This document shows positions 11,128-23,400 of a stretch of 64,000 nucleotides of DNA, in pieces. The notes below the pieces were generated by a model. That model saw only the letters and a list, made by a program, of their open reading frames with translations. It was not told the DNA's origin and searched no databases. This DNA comes from Aurifilum marmelostoma (taxonomy: Eukaryota > Ascomycota > Sordariomycetes > Diaporthales > Cryphonectriaceae): positions 2,931,742 through 2,995,741 of the forward strand of contig JAMXSV010000028.1 of NCBI GenBank assembly GCA_027559495.1. The letters run 5' to 3'. The first letter of the stretch is position 1. Each line of letters opens with the position of its first letter. The translations under genes were made by a program, and so were the position numbers.

Positions 11128-12987
11128 ATGTCGCGGAAAGCTCAAAAACCAGTGTCTGACGACACTTCGTCAGAAGACAGTGATGGGTTTCCAGAATCAG
11201 GAAATGAAGAGCACGCACAGGCGAGAGGCGCCGGCCGCATGGACATCGACGAGAAAGACTCGGATGAAGAGGAGCTCGAGCGGCTGGTGCTCGGCAACAA
11301 AGCCGGGTTCCGGGCCAATCTGTTCAAGGAACCCACGGAATCGGACGATGAGGAAGCGCTGAGGGATCTGCGACTCGATGATGGCGATGTTGCGGCCACT
11401 GGGGCGCCCAGTCTGGAGGAACTGGACGACTCGGCCTTGTTCATGCTGGATGTAGGCGCGGGGGGTGCCGGTGGAAAGCAGCTCGCAGTGGCCCCTCCTG
11501 TCTCGCATGATGATGAAGAGGAGAAGAAGAAGAAGGCTGGTCCTCAGCCGGCGTGGGTCGACAGCGACGACGAGAGGCTGACGGTGTCGCTTGCGCGTGT
11601 GAAGCAGCTGCGCAAGCTGCGCGAGACCGAGGCAGACGATCTTGTCAGTGGAGCCGAGTACACGAGACGGCTGCGGCAGCAGTACCTCCGGCTCAACCCA
11701 CTTCCAGTCTGGGCCAGAGAAGCAGCTGCAGACGGCAAGACGAAGAAGAAGCGGAGGAGACGGTCTTCAGCTGCGTCATCCGCTTCCGAATCTGGCAGCG
11801 ACTCGAGCGGTGGCGATGGCGATGACGACGATCTGATATCGGCCCTACCGCTGGAGAGGTTTCTTCGCGATGCCAGCGCCCTCGATGGCAGCAGCGGGCG
11901 CCGCAAGAAGCGCAAGCTCCGCCCAGAGGTCCTCGACATCCAGCGCACGCGCGACATCCCAGACACCCACCGCGGGCCCGTGGAGTCGCTGTCCTTCCAC
12001 CCTCAACACCCTGTGCTCCTCTCCAGCTCTACCGCGTCCATCCTGTACCTACACCACGTCAGCCCCGGTGCGCACCCCACTCCCAACCCGCAGCTCACTT
12101 CTGTGCAGGTCAAGTCCGTGCCTGTCCGGCGGTCGGCCTTCCTGCACCCCACTGGCGAGGAGATCATATTTGCGGGGCGGCGGCGCTTCTTCCACAGCTG
12201 GAATCTGTCTACTGGTCTCGTCAAGAAGGTTACCAAAATCCAAGGTCACCAGCACGAGCAGCGCACCATGGAACGGTTCCGGCTTGCGCCAGATGGGCGG
12301 CACATGGCGCTTATCGCGACGAGCCGCAAGGGCGGCGGTATGCTGAACATCGTATCCGTCAGCAGCATGCAGTGGGTCGCCCAGGCGAGACTAGACAGTA
12401 GGGGCGGCATAGCGGATTTCTCCTGGTGGAGAAATGGTGAGGGCATCACGATCCTCGGACGTGATGGCCAGGTTGCAGAGTGGTCGCTGGCGACGAAGAG
12501 GACCATAGGACTCTGGAGGGATGAGGGATCCGTGGGCGGGACAGTGATGTCTCTTGGTGGAAGGGGCGGTCCGGACGGACTGGGAGGGGACCGCTGGGTG
12601 GCCATGGGCTCGAGCAGTGGTGTGCTGAATATCTACGACCGAAACGACCTTGTTATCGAGAAGAGCAACGATGACGGCGACGGCAGCAGTATCGAGATCA
12701 AGGCGCAGCCTGAGCCCGCCCGCCGCTGCGAGCAGCTGACGACGCCCATCACCACAACGACCTTCAGCGGCGACGGCCAGCTGCTCGCGTTCGCCAGCCA
12801 GCACAAGAAGGACGCGCTCAAGCTTGTCCACCTGCCGAGCTGCACCGTGTACAGAAATTGGCCGACGGAGCAGACGCCTCTGGGTCGCGTGACTGCTGTG
12901 GCATTTGGGACAGGGAGAGAGGCGGAGATGATGCTGTCGGTGGGCAATGATATCGGCAAGGTGCGATTATGGGAGATCAGGCCCTAG
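11128..12987 (+). CDS. utp18: U3 snoRNP component Utp18 (WD40 protein)
   Basis: A single uninterrupted 619-residue frame. The N-terminal third is highly acidic and low-complexity (Glu/Asp/Ser tracts) with Lys-rich patches, as in Utp18 proteins. The C-terminal half is a WD40-type propeller, beginning near the conserved RTRDIPDTHRGPVESLSFHP segment (about residues 273-292) and ending with VGNDIGKVRLWEIRP. Utp18 belongs to the UtpB subcomplex of the small-subunit processome and acts in the nucleolus in early 18S rRNA processing. The length matches fungal Utp18. The start codon lies 29 bases into a pyrimidine/A-rich leader and no earlier in-frame ATG exists nearby. Confidence 0.9.
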   Translation: MSRKAQKPVSDDTSSEDSDGFPESGNEEHAQARGAGRMDIDEKDSDEEELERLVLGNKAGFRANLFKEPTESDDEEALRDLRLDDGDVAATGAPSLEELDDSALFMLDVGAGGAGGKQLAVAPPVSHDDEEEKKKKAGPQPAWVDSDDERLTVSLARVKQLRKLRETEADDLVSGAEYTRRLRQQYLRLNPLPVWAREAAADGKTKKKRRRRSSAASSASESGSDSSGGDGDDDDLISALPLERFLRDASALDGSSGRRKKRKLRPEVLDIQRTRDIPDTHRGPVESLSFHPQHPVLLSSSTASILYLHHVSPGAHPTPNPQLTSVQVKSVPVRRSAFLHPTGEEIIFAGRRRFFHSWNLSTGLVKKVTKIQGHQHEQRTMERFRLAPDGRHMALIATSRKGGGMLNIVSVSSMQWVAQARLDSRGGIADFSWWRNGEGITILGRDGQVAEWSLATKRTIGLWRDEGSVGGTVMSLGGRGGPDGLGGDRWVAMGSSSGVLNIYDRNDLVIEKSNDDGDGSSIEIKAQPEPARRCEQLTTPITTTTFSGDGQLLAFASQHKKDALKLVHLPSCTVYRNWPTEQTPLGRVTAVAFGTGREAEMMLSVGNDIGKVRLWEIRP

Positions 12988-13252
12988 GAATGGAGACGGG
13001 ACCTTGAGGTCATTCCTGCTGTACCCGTTGTGTAGCAGGATGTTTTTGGCCGTCATGAAGGTGGAAAAAAAAAATCAAATTCGTTCTACGGAATTTTCAA
13101 GGACCCACTTCTACCTCCCTCTGTCTTGGTATTGCGCCAATCACCCATCTGAGGATCATTCTTTCCCCCCTCTTCAACAATCTCTACAGCCTCAGATCAC
13201 ATCACCATTCGACTACCCACAAGCATCTTCCCCTCGCCTTGTCTCTCCAAGG

Positions 13253-13776
13253 TCACAAAATCTGTGCCAACAGCAACTTGAGGGGGCTCCCCTCCGTGAT
13301 ATGCTTGCGCGGGAAGACCTTTTTGGTCATGACTGTGTACTCGGCCAGCGCCCTCTGGGACTTGAAGAAGCGCACGTTCACAGGCCTCGTCAGGGCAAAT
13401 TCGCGCTCCTGCTCGTCGGCGATGAGCTCGGCTGCAGCGTTGCGCTGCTTGACGGCCTCCAGAAAATCGTGGATGTTGACCCACACGCTCTTGAGAGCCT
13501 ATCTCACCATTTCTTAACGTCAGCATCGGCTCTCGAGGCTACAGAAGAGGGGAGGGGGGTGGGAGGGGCCACAACAGTCATTCTCACCTTCTTGCACTGC
13601 GACTTGCTCTTGAAGTCGCCCAGATTCAGGTCATGCAGGAGCCGCTCCCAGTTTGACTCGAGGGTGTCGTCAATGATGTAGAGCTCCCAGGCCTTGACGA
13701 TGGCCTTCTTCTTGGCCTTGCCTTTAGTCTTGACGGCGTTGTTGCTAGAAGGTGCTGCATTTTGACGACGGGACAT
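13253..13776 (-). CDS. Conserved small basic fungal protein, unknown function
   Basis: Two exons, 13776-13588 and 13498-13253, are joined across an 89-base intron (GTGAGA donor) to give 144 residues. The N-terminus is Lys-rich (KTKGKAKKKA). It is followed by KAWELYIIDDTLESNWERLL and, across the intron, by ALKSVWVNIHDFLEAVK, then FFKSQRALAEYT and a GSPLKLLLAQIL end. I recall similar short proteins being widespread in Pezizomycotina without an assigned function; that is memory, not a search. The basic N-terminus would suit a nuclear protein, but this is speculative. A (TG)n microsatellite lies about 20 bases upstream of the start codon, in the leader. The gene is convergent with Utp18. Confidence 0.8.
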
Positions 13777-13796
13777 GGTTGAGATTGTTTCTGTCT

Positions 13797-13798
13797 TG

Positions 13799-13821
<23 letters not shown>
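13797..13821. repeat. (TG)n microsatellite
   Basis: A run of about twelve TG units followed by TATG repeats, 20 bases upstream of the start codon of the minus-strand gene at 13253-13776. It is therefore in its 5' leader or core promoter. Confidence 0.95.
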
Positions 13822-13830
<9 letters not shown>

Positions 13831-14794
13831 CGATGAAGAGAGAGAGAGCAAAATGTGAGCGAGCACAACCAGAGAGGGCTCACAGAGGGAGAGGGAAAGG
13901 ATATTTAACTCTCAGGACTCCTCAGCCTGCTTTGTGAGGATCTACTACATACGGCACGAAGAGAAAAGGCCGAGGAGGCGAAGGCATCACGTTTACGCAC
14001 TTACGGACGACAAACCCCTCTCAAAGATGCATATTCTGTCTCCTCATAAGGGCAGTGCAACCTCTGGAAGAGGTCAACCAAGAAGCACATGCTGCACGGA
14101 GCAGAAGATGCTGCAGGCGTCCATCAACCAAGCCACCACCAACAGCGTGTCAGGGGGGTAAGGAGACGGAAGGGGGGGCCGGCGCTTAGGCAGGGCAGAC
14201 AAGAAATCCGGGACCACAATTTTCCATTCCTGGAGGAAATACAAGATATCTGGGACTTTTGCCCATTTGAAAGATTTATCGGATGGAACCAACATTGTTT
14301 TACACCTCTACAGCCCCCAGATCTGTGTGCGCTGAGGCCTCATGAGTCTCGACAGAGTTGTTTGCAGTAGGTATGGTTAGGAGAGTTGCATGAATGTGAG
14401 CATAGCGCTGTGTATCCCTGGCATCTCGGGCACACGCATCCACAGGCCTCCTTCTTCACTGTGAGGAGGAGCATGCGCTGTACATTTTCTTTGTAATACC
14501 TCATGTCTGAATGAATTTCCTGCGGGCTTACCTGCCTTGCTACGGCCTCTTGCATTTCTCTTGTTTTTGTCTCTCTCTCTCTCGTATTTCCCCCCCTGTC
14601 CTCTTCTTCTTTTTTCCACTTCTTCCCTACAGAGTGTCCACCCTAACCCTTGTGTTGTGGACTCCACTCCCAGTGTTGAGATGAACACAGCTCGTGGACA
14701 CACGGCCTTTTCGCAACCTGACACACGTGAAGTTCCTGTTTCCACTATAGAGACAATCAACCCCTTTGCCTGACCTCTCCTTACATACAGAACA
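13822..14794. other. Intergenic, divergent promoter region
   Basis: This separates the small basic protein gene (minus) from the PIF1-like gene (plus). Pyrimidine-rich sequence around 14570-14640 precedes the helicase start. No RNA gene or repeat is recognised. Confidence 0.55.
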
Positions 14795-17173
14795 ATGTCC
14801 ACATCGACCAAGCGTAAGGTATCGACGCCCCACCCTGGGACCAAGCACAAAGAACCAACAAAACAGCCTCGCCTGGACGCCTTCTTTGCGCCGAGACGAC
14901 GATCACCCCAGCAGCCAGACGAGGCGCGGTCCGGCCCACCGCGACCACCAGGCCGGCCAGATGCGGCGGCCACCACCACCACCACCACCGCCATCACAGG
15001 GGCTGGTCCCAACGACGTGGTGAGCTCCTCATCCCCATTACAGATGACCGGGGGAAAAGTGTTGGCTGGTGATATGAATCATCGCCGTCATGAGGCGGCC
15101 TCGGAGCCCTCGCTTAGTGAGGAGCAGAGGGCGGTCCTGGAGATGGTCGTGGACGAGGGGAGGAGTATCTTTTTCACAGGCTCGGCGGGTGCGTGTTTGG
15201 TGATTCCCCCAATGCTACACATGTGATTGAGACAACGGGTTTTGACGTTTGTGCTGGGGGGGAAATGTGTAAAATCCATTCAGGGACAGGCAAATCGCTC
15301 CTCTTGAGGGCCATCATATGCTCTTTGAGGAAGAAATATGCCAGGAAGCCCGAGTGCCTGGCCGTGTGCGCCAGCACTGGGATTGCGGCGCAGAATATTG
15401 GAGGTATGTTCTAGAAAGAGGAGAATTATTGACTCCTGTGACCCTCTGCTCGGGCCATGGTTGGCCTCACTGGTGGACTTGTTTGTAATAATTGTCCAAA
15501 AAAACAACCAAAAAGGAACCACTATTCATGCCTGGGGCGCCGTCACACCTGGTATGCACGATATCGGCAAGCTCATCAGCTTCATCAAGACGTGTAGGCC
15601 CGCGCACCGGCGCTGGAAGGCTGTGAGGGTGCTTGTTATTGATGAAGGTGGGTGGGAGGCTATATGGGCTTGTTGTGAACGCCTTCTCTACTTACTGCCT
15701 GACTGACGGCTTTCCCCGCTATGCAGTGTCTATGGTGGACGGACAGTTGTTTGATACATTGGCTGCCCTTGCGATGGAGCTGCGCAAGACAAGTCAGCCA
15801 TTTGGTGGCATCCAGGTGAGTTGTGATGGTGATGATGTTGGCCATTCTTCATTCTCCTTCTGCCCACTTTTTCTTATTTCTTCTTCTTGTCTATGAGGTT
15901 CTAATTAGTTGCTGAGTACTGCATGATCACTCCACATGATAGCTTGTTGTCACGGGCGACTTCTTCCAGCTCCCTCCAGTCACACCGGCCGGGAGAGAGG
16001 TCTGTTTTGCCTTTCAGAGCTCGGCGTGGAGAGAGTGTATCAAGAGAACAGTCACGCTCACCCAGGTCTTTCGCCAGAAAGACGGCGGTAAGTAGTCTGG
16101 ATTCCATTGCCTGCTGGCCATACTTTTCTCCTTCTCCGCCCGCAGTCTTTTTCTTTTTTTTCTTCTTTTTTTTCTCTTTAACATAACCCAAGACACCTCG
16201 TGAACGTTTTCGAGGACATCACTAACAACAACCACAACCAAGACTTCATCGCCCTCCTAAACGCCATGCGCAAAGGCGAAATCACCCCCACCGCCGCAAG
16301 AACCCTCCAGTCCCTCGCACGTCCCCTGTCCCAAGCCCCCGGCGAGCTCCAGCCCACGGAGCTCTTCCCGCTGCGCTCCGAGGTGGACCGCGCCAACGCC
16401 GCGCGCATGGCGCAGCTCCCGGGGCCGGTGGTCAGGTTCGCAGCCCGCGATTCAGGCCAGGCGGCGCCGAACAAGCGGCGGAGGCTGCTGGACAGCATGA
16501 CGGCTGTGGGGGTGCTGGAGGTGAAAAGCCAGGCGCAGGTGATGCTGGTCAAGAACGTCAGCGAGACGCTTGTCAATGGGACGGTGGGGAGGGTGGTGGG
16601 ATTCTTTGGGGGGTGATCCGGAGGTCTCGCAGCAGGGGAATAGCAAGAGCAGGAACAGGAAGGATGAGGACGGTGAGGAGCTGTTGCCCCTGGTTGAGTT
16701 TGAGACGTTTCGGGGGAGGGAGAGTTTGTTGGTGGGTAGAGAGGAGTTCCGGGCTGAGGACTCGGACGGCAATCTGCTTGCGAGGCGTGTACAGGTGAGT
16801 TGAACACGGAATCCTGTGAGGATATAATGATTGCAACTGACAAGCGGTCCTCATCACGAGCAAAAACAGATCCCTCTCGTCTTGGCCTGGGCAATGTCCA
16901 TCCACAAAGCCCAAGGGCAGACCATCCAGCGCGTCAAGGTTGACCTCAACAAGGTCTTTGAGAAAGGTAAGCCGTGCCTGCTCTGGACCAACTATCGTTT
17001 GTGCTCATATAACTAGACTACTTCACCCAGGTCAGAGCTATGTCGCGCTGTCTCGTGCGGCCACCTTGAGCGGGCTCCAGGTCCTCGGCTTCGACGCTCG
17101 CAAAGTCGTGGCTCACCCGCGCGTGATTGAATGGAGTGAATCACAACAGTCGACGAGCGAACAAAGTTTCTGA
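14795..17173 (+). CDS. PIF1-family DNA helicase with an N-terminal PIP box; one frameshift
   Basis: Eight exons: 14795-15188, 15284-15403, 15516-15647, 15727-15815, 15943-16087, 16243-16794, 16870-16966 and 17031-17173. Motifs in order: Walker A GSAGTGKS (spanning intron 1), STGIAA, TTIHAWG, Walker B VLVIDEVSMVD, GDFFQLPPV, the VFRQKDGDFIALLNAMRKG junction, QVMLVKN, the PIF1 helicase block IPLVLAWAMSIHKAQGQT and SYVALSRA. This is a superfamily 1B 5'-3' helicase (PIF1/RRM3) acting on G-quadruplexes, replication barriers or telomeres. Residues 24-31 (QPRLDAFF) form a canonical PCNA-interacting box. Exon 6 is broken: the frame ends at a TGA just after the G6 run at 16608-16613, and continues correctly if one G is absent. 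The protein is about 540-550 residues if continuous. Confidence 0.85.
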
Positions 17174-20100
17174 GCTATTATTGTACATATTGTTTGCTGA
17201 ATAGAACAGCAGGAGCTTGACGAGGTCTTCATCCTCGCTGGAGGGTAGCCACGGTTATATGATCATGACGTGATGCATTCGTCCGTCGTCTTGCGTTCCG
17301 TTCAGAACAATACAAGGTGTTCATATCTTCTGAAGTAATGGTCCTTTGGGATATTGTGGTTGTGATAAACTACATCGATCTTGCATACACAGCTAATATC
17401 TATGAAGCCAGGCGATGAACTAGGAGCATTCCTTGACGCCAACACTTGAACTCACACCAACGTAATAGTTAAACACATACGTCTTTGAAACTGGTAATTC
17501 GAAAGCCAAAAAAAATACTTATAGAATGCATGCAGATCATTAGATGAAAACAAGGGTCAAGCTCGCATCCTACTGCGTTCCAAGAAGTCCATTACGACAG
17601 CATGCACCAGGAGGTCATTCTGCGATCGCCCCTAGCAACCAAGCTGGTGTAAATCGGGCGAAACCCGCTCGAGGATCACTTACATACAAACTTTATTCGT
17701 GAGTCCTGACCTTTGTAACAAGAAAACAAAGAGGAGTCTTACATGTAATATCACGTCGTACCACAAATCAGAAGGGAATATACGCGCAGTCATCAGATGA
17801 TCATCTCGAGGCGCAGAACGAGCCCGATATGGACCAAGGCGAAGGCAGGCCAAAAGCGCTGGCCAGGGACTGATCATGACTTTCCCAGAACCGGGGAGAA
17901 CTACTTTTTCATTTTTTATCATTTTTTGCCCTTTTCTCTTCTCTTACGTACGACTAGACGAGTACTCAGTAGTACAAAAGTAAAAAGCATAGATAGCTGG
18001 AGTCGATCATGGCATGTGGCGCTGCCCTAAGCCGCCGAATCGTCCCATCTTCAGCCTGCGCGATCTTCCCCTCCTCGATCCCGAGAGGGCCTGGAATGAT
18101 GACCTGCATCGGCCAGGGACGGGCCAAGAGAAGACCCCCCCCCCCAAAAGCATGGCGATGGCCTGACAATTTGGGATCTATGGGCGAATGAGCAGAGAGA
18201 CAAGGCACTAATAAAAGCTGGGACGAGGGGATTTCTTTGCGCTTCCGGGACCCCGAGATTTGACAATATCTCGATCGCGAGATGGTGATCACTCCACTGG
18301 GGACAGGAATGGCAACTGGCCCTGAACAGGTCAGCCCAAAGTAATCCCAAGTGGTGTGAGTTTTACAGTATTGGAGGGGTCCTTGAGACCCGCCCCCGGA
18401 TTCCCGACCAGTAATGAAGACCCCTCCCTCCTTGCTCTGTTCCCCCACCCAACTGCTAAGCGACCGGGAGAGACAGAAGGAAAAACAAGAAGGCCATCTG
18501 ATGGTCGCCCGGTCTATCCTTAGCTCGAGAGTCTCTGTTTCTCTCTGCAACAAGAAAAGGAGATGAACGACCAGTGGACAGCTTGGCTGGTTGGTCCGGG
18601 TCTGGAACGGCAATGCCAGCAAAGCAACCAGCTCGCATCCAGTCGAGTGGCCTTGGACGCATTGCAGAATGACGGCGCGTATGTAAGCTGCACAGGTATG
18701 CATGCCAGGGTCTGGACGGCCTGTCCAGTTGGTCAAGCAACGCCGGGAGGCGCGAAGAAGATCAGCTCCCCCGGCCAACAAGCCGCGTGTGTCTCAGGGA
18801 AAAGGGGAAGAGAGGGATACTATCTGCATAGTAGTGCCCAGGCGTGCCGGACAAGTTTAGATTCGCGCTTAGGACTTGTCCACTCGGAGACCCGAGACCA
18901 TGCGCGCCAACCTGCTACAGTACAGCTCTCGGTAGCTCCCAAGCTCTCCCTGCACCACCCTGCACATGCAACATGCAGAGCCTGGAGCTCTCATCTGCCA
19001 CTCGCACGGCGACACGGCGCACGGCGTCCTCGCTGGCATCTGCAGCGCGAACCGAGGTGGAGCCGTTATCTGGCACGCCTGGGTCGAGAACAGTCAGTGC
19101 CTGCAGCAGCGGCTCTCCACCGTGACGCAGGTCGCTGGGGCCAGCACAGAAGAGCTTATCGAAAGAGAGAAGCCGGATTTGAAAAAGAATTGTGGACTTC
19201 CAAGGTGAACAACGTGGCCAAGGTGGGCGAGGGGGGGGAGAGGAGAGGCAGATGGAGCTCCAGCCCTGGTGAAGAAGAAGGAGAAAGGAAGCCTCTCAGA
19301 CCCTCTCTATGTATTCTCACTCTGTGGTCGAGGTGTCTGCTTTCCTTGCTGTCCACTGTAGGTCATCAAGGCTTAGATTGGTGTGTGTCATGCCACGAAG
19401 CGCCCTCCGACAGGCCCGCAGGATGGCTTCTGCGCGGGCCGGCGGTCATCCCACCTTGATTTTCTCACCCCGTCCTTCTTTTTTTTCCCTCACACGAGAA
19501 CCAGGCCTGTTTGTAGCTCCAGTTTTCTTCCTTTCCGACCTGTCCCGAACGCCTGGATGGCCCCACGTATGATGTTCCCCAGGCCGATCCTATGAGGCGC
19601 AGGGTGGGAAGTAGAAGATCAATAGAGGTAGAGGATTGAGGTGGTGGAGGACGAGGAGGTTGTTGCTGCAGGCGAAGTGGAAAGCATAGCCGGGTGGAGG
19701 AGCTCGGACAGTCTGATCGAGGTGAGGCAAAAAAAGAAAGGACGAGCAAGGCCTTACATTATGCCACAGTTATCCCTCCCTTTTCCTTTCTGCTCCATGC
19801 CAGTCACTTCTTTATTTACTCTTTTTTTTTTTCTTGTTTCTCTTCCTTTCTTCTGATATATTTCTCCCCCAGGGATGCTTGTCAGCTCTCACCTAGACAA
19901 CCCGACCTGACCTGTCTTGGTTTAACTCACCACCACCCGCCTAACCACTATATTGGATCCTTAGTCTGGGTAAATTGGCCGTATTGTTGTTTACATTTGC
20001 CAGGCACTTACTTACACCACCACCCAACTACCCAGCCCCCAAATACTACGTACTACTTTGCTACCCGCCCGCTCACCAGTCCAATAACAACCACTCTCTT

Positions 20101-20486
20101 CGTTCTCGCGCCCTCATTTGTGCGAGCAGCATTCATTTACTGTTTCATCCCTTGCCTCCTTCCTCCTCCTCCCACTCGTTGACCAGATGTCGATTTTCCT
20201 GTTCACCTCAAGTCAACGTCCATGAGTGGCTGCTCCTTGTCCATCTGGTTTGGTTACCCAATCCGGATCTCATCCCACCCTCCATCCGTTCCCTCCTCAC
20301 GCATGCTGGCTGTGTTGCTGTGTGGTGGATAGTCGCATGAATTTGGGCCCCAACACAGGACCATAATCCGTCGTCCGAACAGAGGAACAGAGGCCAAGGT
20401 GTTTCAGAAATATCAAATGCCAGCATAAACCATACCAACCTACCTGGCACAGACAGATCTCAACGCATCTCTTCTAATCTCTTAAG
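17174..20486. other. Long gene-free interval with the leader of the 1,401-residue gene
   Basis: About 3.3 kb with no supportable gene. It holds an 11-base C run (18135-18145), T-rich and CT-rich blocks (about 19480-19500, 19780-19870) and CA/CC-rich sequence near 20000-20170. Open frames here are low-complexity, lack family resemblance and occur on both strands. A long promoter plus 5' UTR for the gene at 20487 is the simplest reading. Confidence 0.55.
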
Positions 20487-23400
20487 ATGGCCTGGGACAC
20501 CCCTCATCGTGGCGCGGACTCGCTCCCTCAGACCTTGGGTCGACAGTTTCACTACGTCGACGAGGTCGATATCGGCAACTTGTTCATTCAGTCCAACATG
20601 CTCGACATGAAACCAGACACGAGTGCGATGCTGTCTCCCGTCCAGGAAGAAAAATGCGGCGTCGCTTGGGACGCACCACTTGCCATACACGTCCACATCG
20701 AATTTCACGACCCTGCCGTCAAGTCCGTCTACAACAGGACCTACTACAGCTCACAGTCACTTACCCCTACGGACCGGCTATGTCGAGGCCTGCTGCGGAG
20801 GATTAAGCACTGCAGCGAAGAGCTCATCACCCGCAGGGACTCGGATGCCCTCAACCCTGAACAGTGCCTCCGCAGGGGCCCAAAACCGCCACGCTTCGAG
20901 CTGACCTTTCACATACTGCGGAGGGGTCACTCTGGTACCTGGGCCGAGAGGGTGTTCACGTCTTACCAGAAGCATACCCTCACCAGCGCCTCGGCTCTGG
21001 ACGTGGTGCGCTGGACTCACAGCATCGTCGGCCTGTTTCTGAGACGTCATGACGAGGGGTTTCAATGGTCGGACGACGAGCCTGAGCCTACTCACGATGA
21101 GCATCATTCCCCTCCTCTTCAGGAGAGGACAGGTACCTTGCTGGATCTCAGGTGTATCCCACGAGGATTCTTCATGGAGCACTCACAGGCAGGAGGTTTC
21201 GTGCCCGGCTACTCGTTGGAGCTCAGACTTGAGAGCAAGAACCCGACACGGTACCAACCAGAGATCACACGCACGCTCAAGGTCGACAGCAGCCAGCCCT
21301 CACCCCTCAATCTCGGCCTGAGCGAGGATCTGCTGTGGCAGGCGTACAGATCCGTCCAGGACGTTCTCGACCGGAAGAAGAGCGCTTTTGATCTCGAACA
21401 TGTGCATTGCGACGGTTTCGACGGCCTACCGGACAGCAGCTGTCAGCATTTTGACGAGAATGCCCTCGACGTCGGGCTTCGTGTGTTCAACAACCTCGGA
21501 CCAGTATATGAACATCTGCATCGCAGTATCCAGAGCCGACTGAGACTGTTCACCTGTCCAGAGGGTCAAGACTGTGATGAGTTTGTCAGCAAGGTCTCGG
21601 ACTGCTTTGCACAATTCAGAGACAGGACCGACAAGCTGGTAAACAAGCTACCCGACGTCGACTTCCGGGTCGCCGAGTTGATAGGCCATGGCTGGCATGT
21701 GAAGAACTGCGCCCGCTTCACCATCGATGGCATGCAGAGGCGCAGTCGGCGCTGCATCGAAGCCCTGCTGGATCGGATACGCACTGGCGTGAGAGATGTT
21801 CTTCGGGCGCACGATGTTGCGATCCGAATGGTTGCATATACACGCGGCCATCTCATATTAGACAAGGCGCTCATCAGCCGTGACCACAAGCAGATACCCG
21901 TGCCAGAAAGCTCCTTTTTGGACCAGGAGCAGCAGCACATGCTGCTTGCGAGACTCAAGACACGCATCCAGCGAGATATCGACGTTGTCTGCAGGGACAC
22001 CTGCAGTCTCGACGATATATGCAGCGGGCCGCACACACCAGAACCACTGCCTCGTCGCACGCGTCCTCGGTATTCGCCAGGTCGACCATATACCCCTCGT
22101 CCCACAGGACCATACTTCTCTTACCAGACCTCGAGTGGCTCTCCAGCCTACTTTGCGACCTGCCCACCGAATCATTTAGAAGTTTCCTTCAGAAAGTCTT
22201 CAAGAGCCTTTCCGCTTGTACCTGTTAGGTATAACAAGGAAAAAGGAAGTGGTGAGCGAGACATGGCTGTCGTCACGGGCCAGGACCAACCAGCCGCCGG
22301 TCTGCAGTTTGAGGATTGTGATCAGGCTCGACGTGGCATCGTGAAGTTGGGGTCAGCGATCGACTTGAGGCTACCGACCATCACCCACGAGGCTGCGGCG
22401 CATGACGACGCCGACGACGTCTCTGGCCGTCATATGATTCGCGGTGGTCTGAAGCCTCCTGCTGAGGTCTATCCGGTTTCAACGAGGTCGGAATATGACA
22501 CGGACTCGAACTCGACACACTCGTCCATGCCAGCGCTCACGGAGAGTGACACGCCCTCACCAAACCAGAGCATGCTGCTCGTCACACCAAATATTGGCCG
22601 ATCCTCTTCACCTATCACCCATGGTATCAACCCCTTTAGAAGCGGCTCGGATGCTTCGCAACTTTCCACCCCGTGGATGGTAGACACCTCGGCCCCGAAT
22701 AGCACAGCTTTCCCGACAGTCGAGCGCTTCGCCGAAGTGAAACCTCCTGCTCCTCCTGCTGCTACTGCTGTGCCTCGATCCGATGAGGTGCCGAGTGACC
22801 GACCTGTGACACCCAGCGGCACAGCAGCACAAAATTCGGCTCCGGTGGACACCCCAAGAGCGCTCATGTCGCCGAGCGGGGACGAAAAGACTCCTCTTGC
22901 TCACCGCCAGATGCTCCAGCAGCTGGGACCCACCGAGCCCGAGCTCCCCTCTGAAGACCCTGCGGCCCCACGCGGGGCAAACCCACCAGAACTCACTACT
23001 CCTCCTCAGGTATCGGGTGCACCACTGGGACCCATTCAGGCAGGCGATTGTGAGGATGTCACGCCCGATTGCTCGAGGTCTGTGACGGCAGAACAAGACG
23101 TTCTCCCTACTGAGGGCTGGTTAGTCCACTGTGTTGAAGAGGCTACAGATGATCCTGACGATGAGGAGACGCACGATAGCCATGAAGCCGACATTGTGGT
23201 TGGCCTGGGTGCTGCCATGAGTGTTGACCTCCCATCCGAGGAGAAGTCCTCGACGGTGACAGATCATCGGGGGTCGGTGGACCAGACCGCAGCGCATGAA
23301 CTTTCACTGTTTGACTTTGCTTTCCCTCAGCCAGGCACGGACAGTGAGACCAAGTTGATTCAGCCTTCGGGCCCGATCGGGGACGGAGCCATGTCCGTGT

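Noticed and set aside
16200..16242. Open frame continuing upstream of PIF1 exon 6 (reads NVFEDITNNN)
   Set aside because: It lies inside intron 5. Joining at 16243 gives the conserved FRQKDGDFIALLNAMRKG junction, and an ACTAAC branch-like site sits just upstream of that acceptor.
18563..19459. 298-codon open frame before the large gene
   Set aside because: Low-complexity composition, no family resemblance, and competing open frames on both strands over the same DNA.
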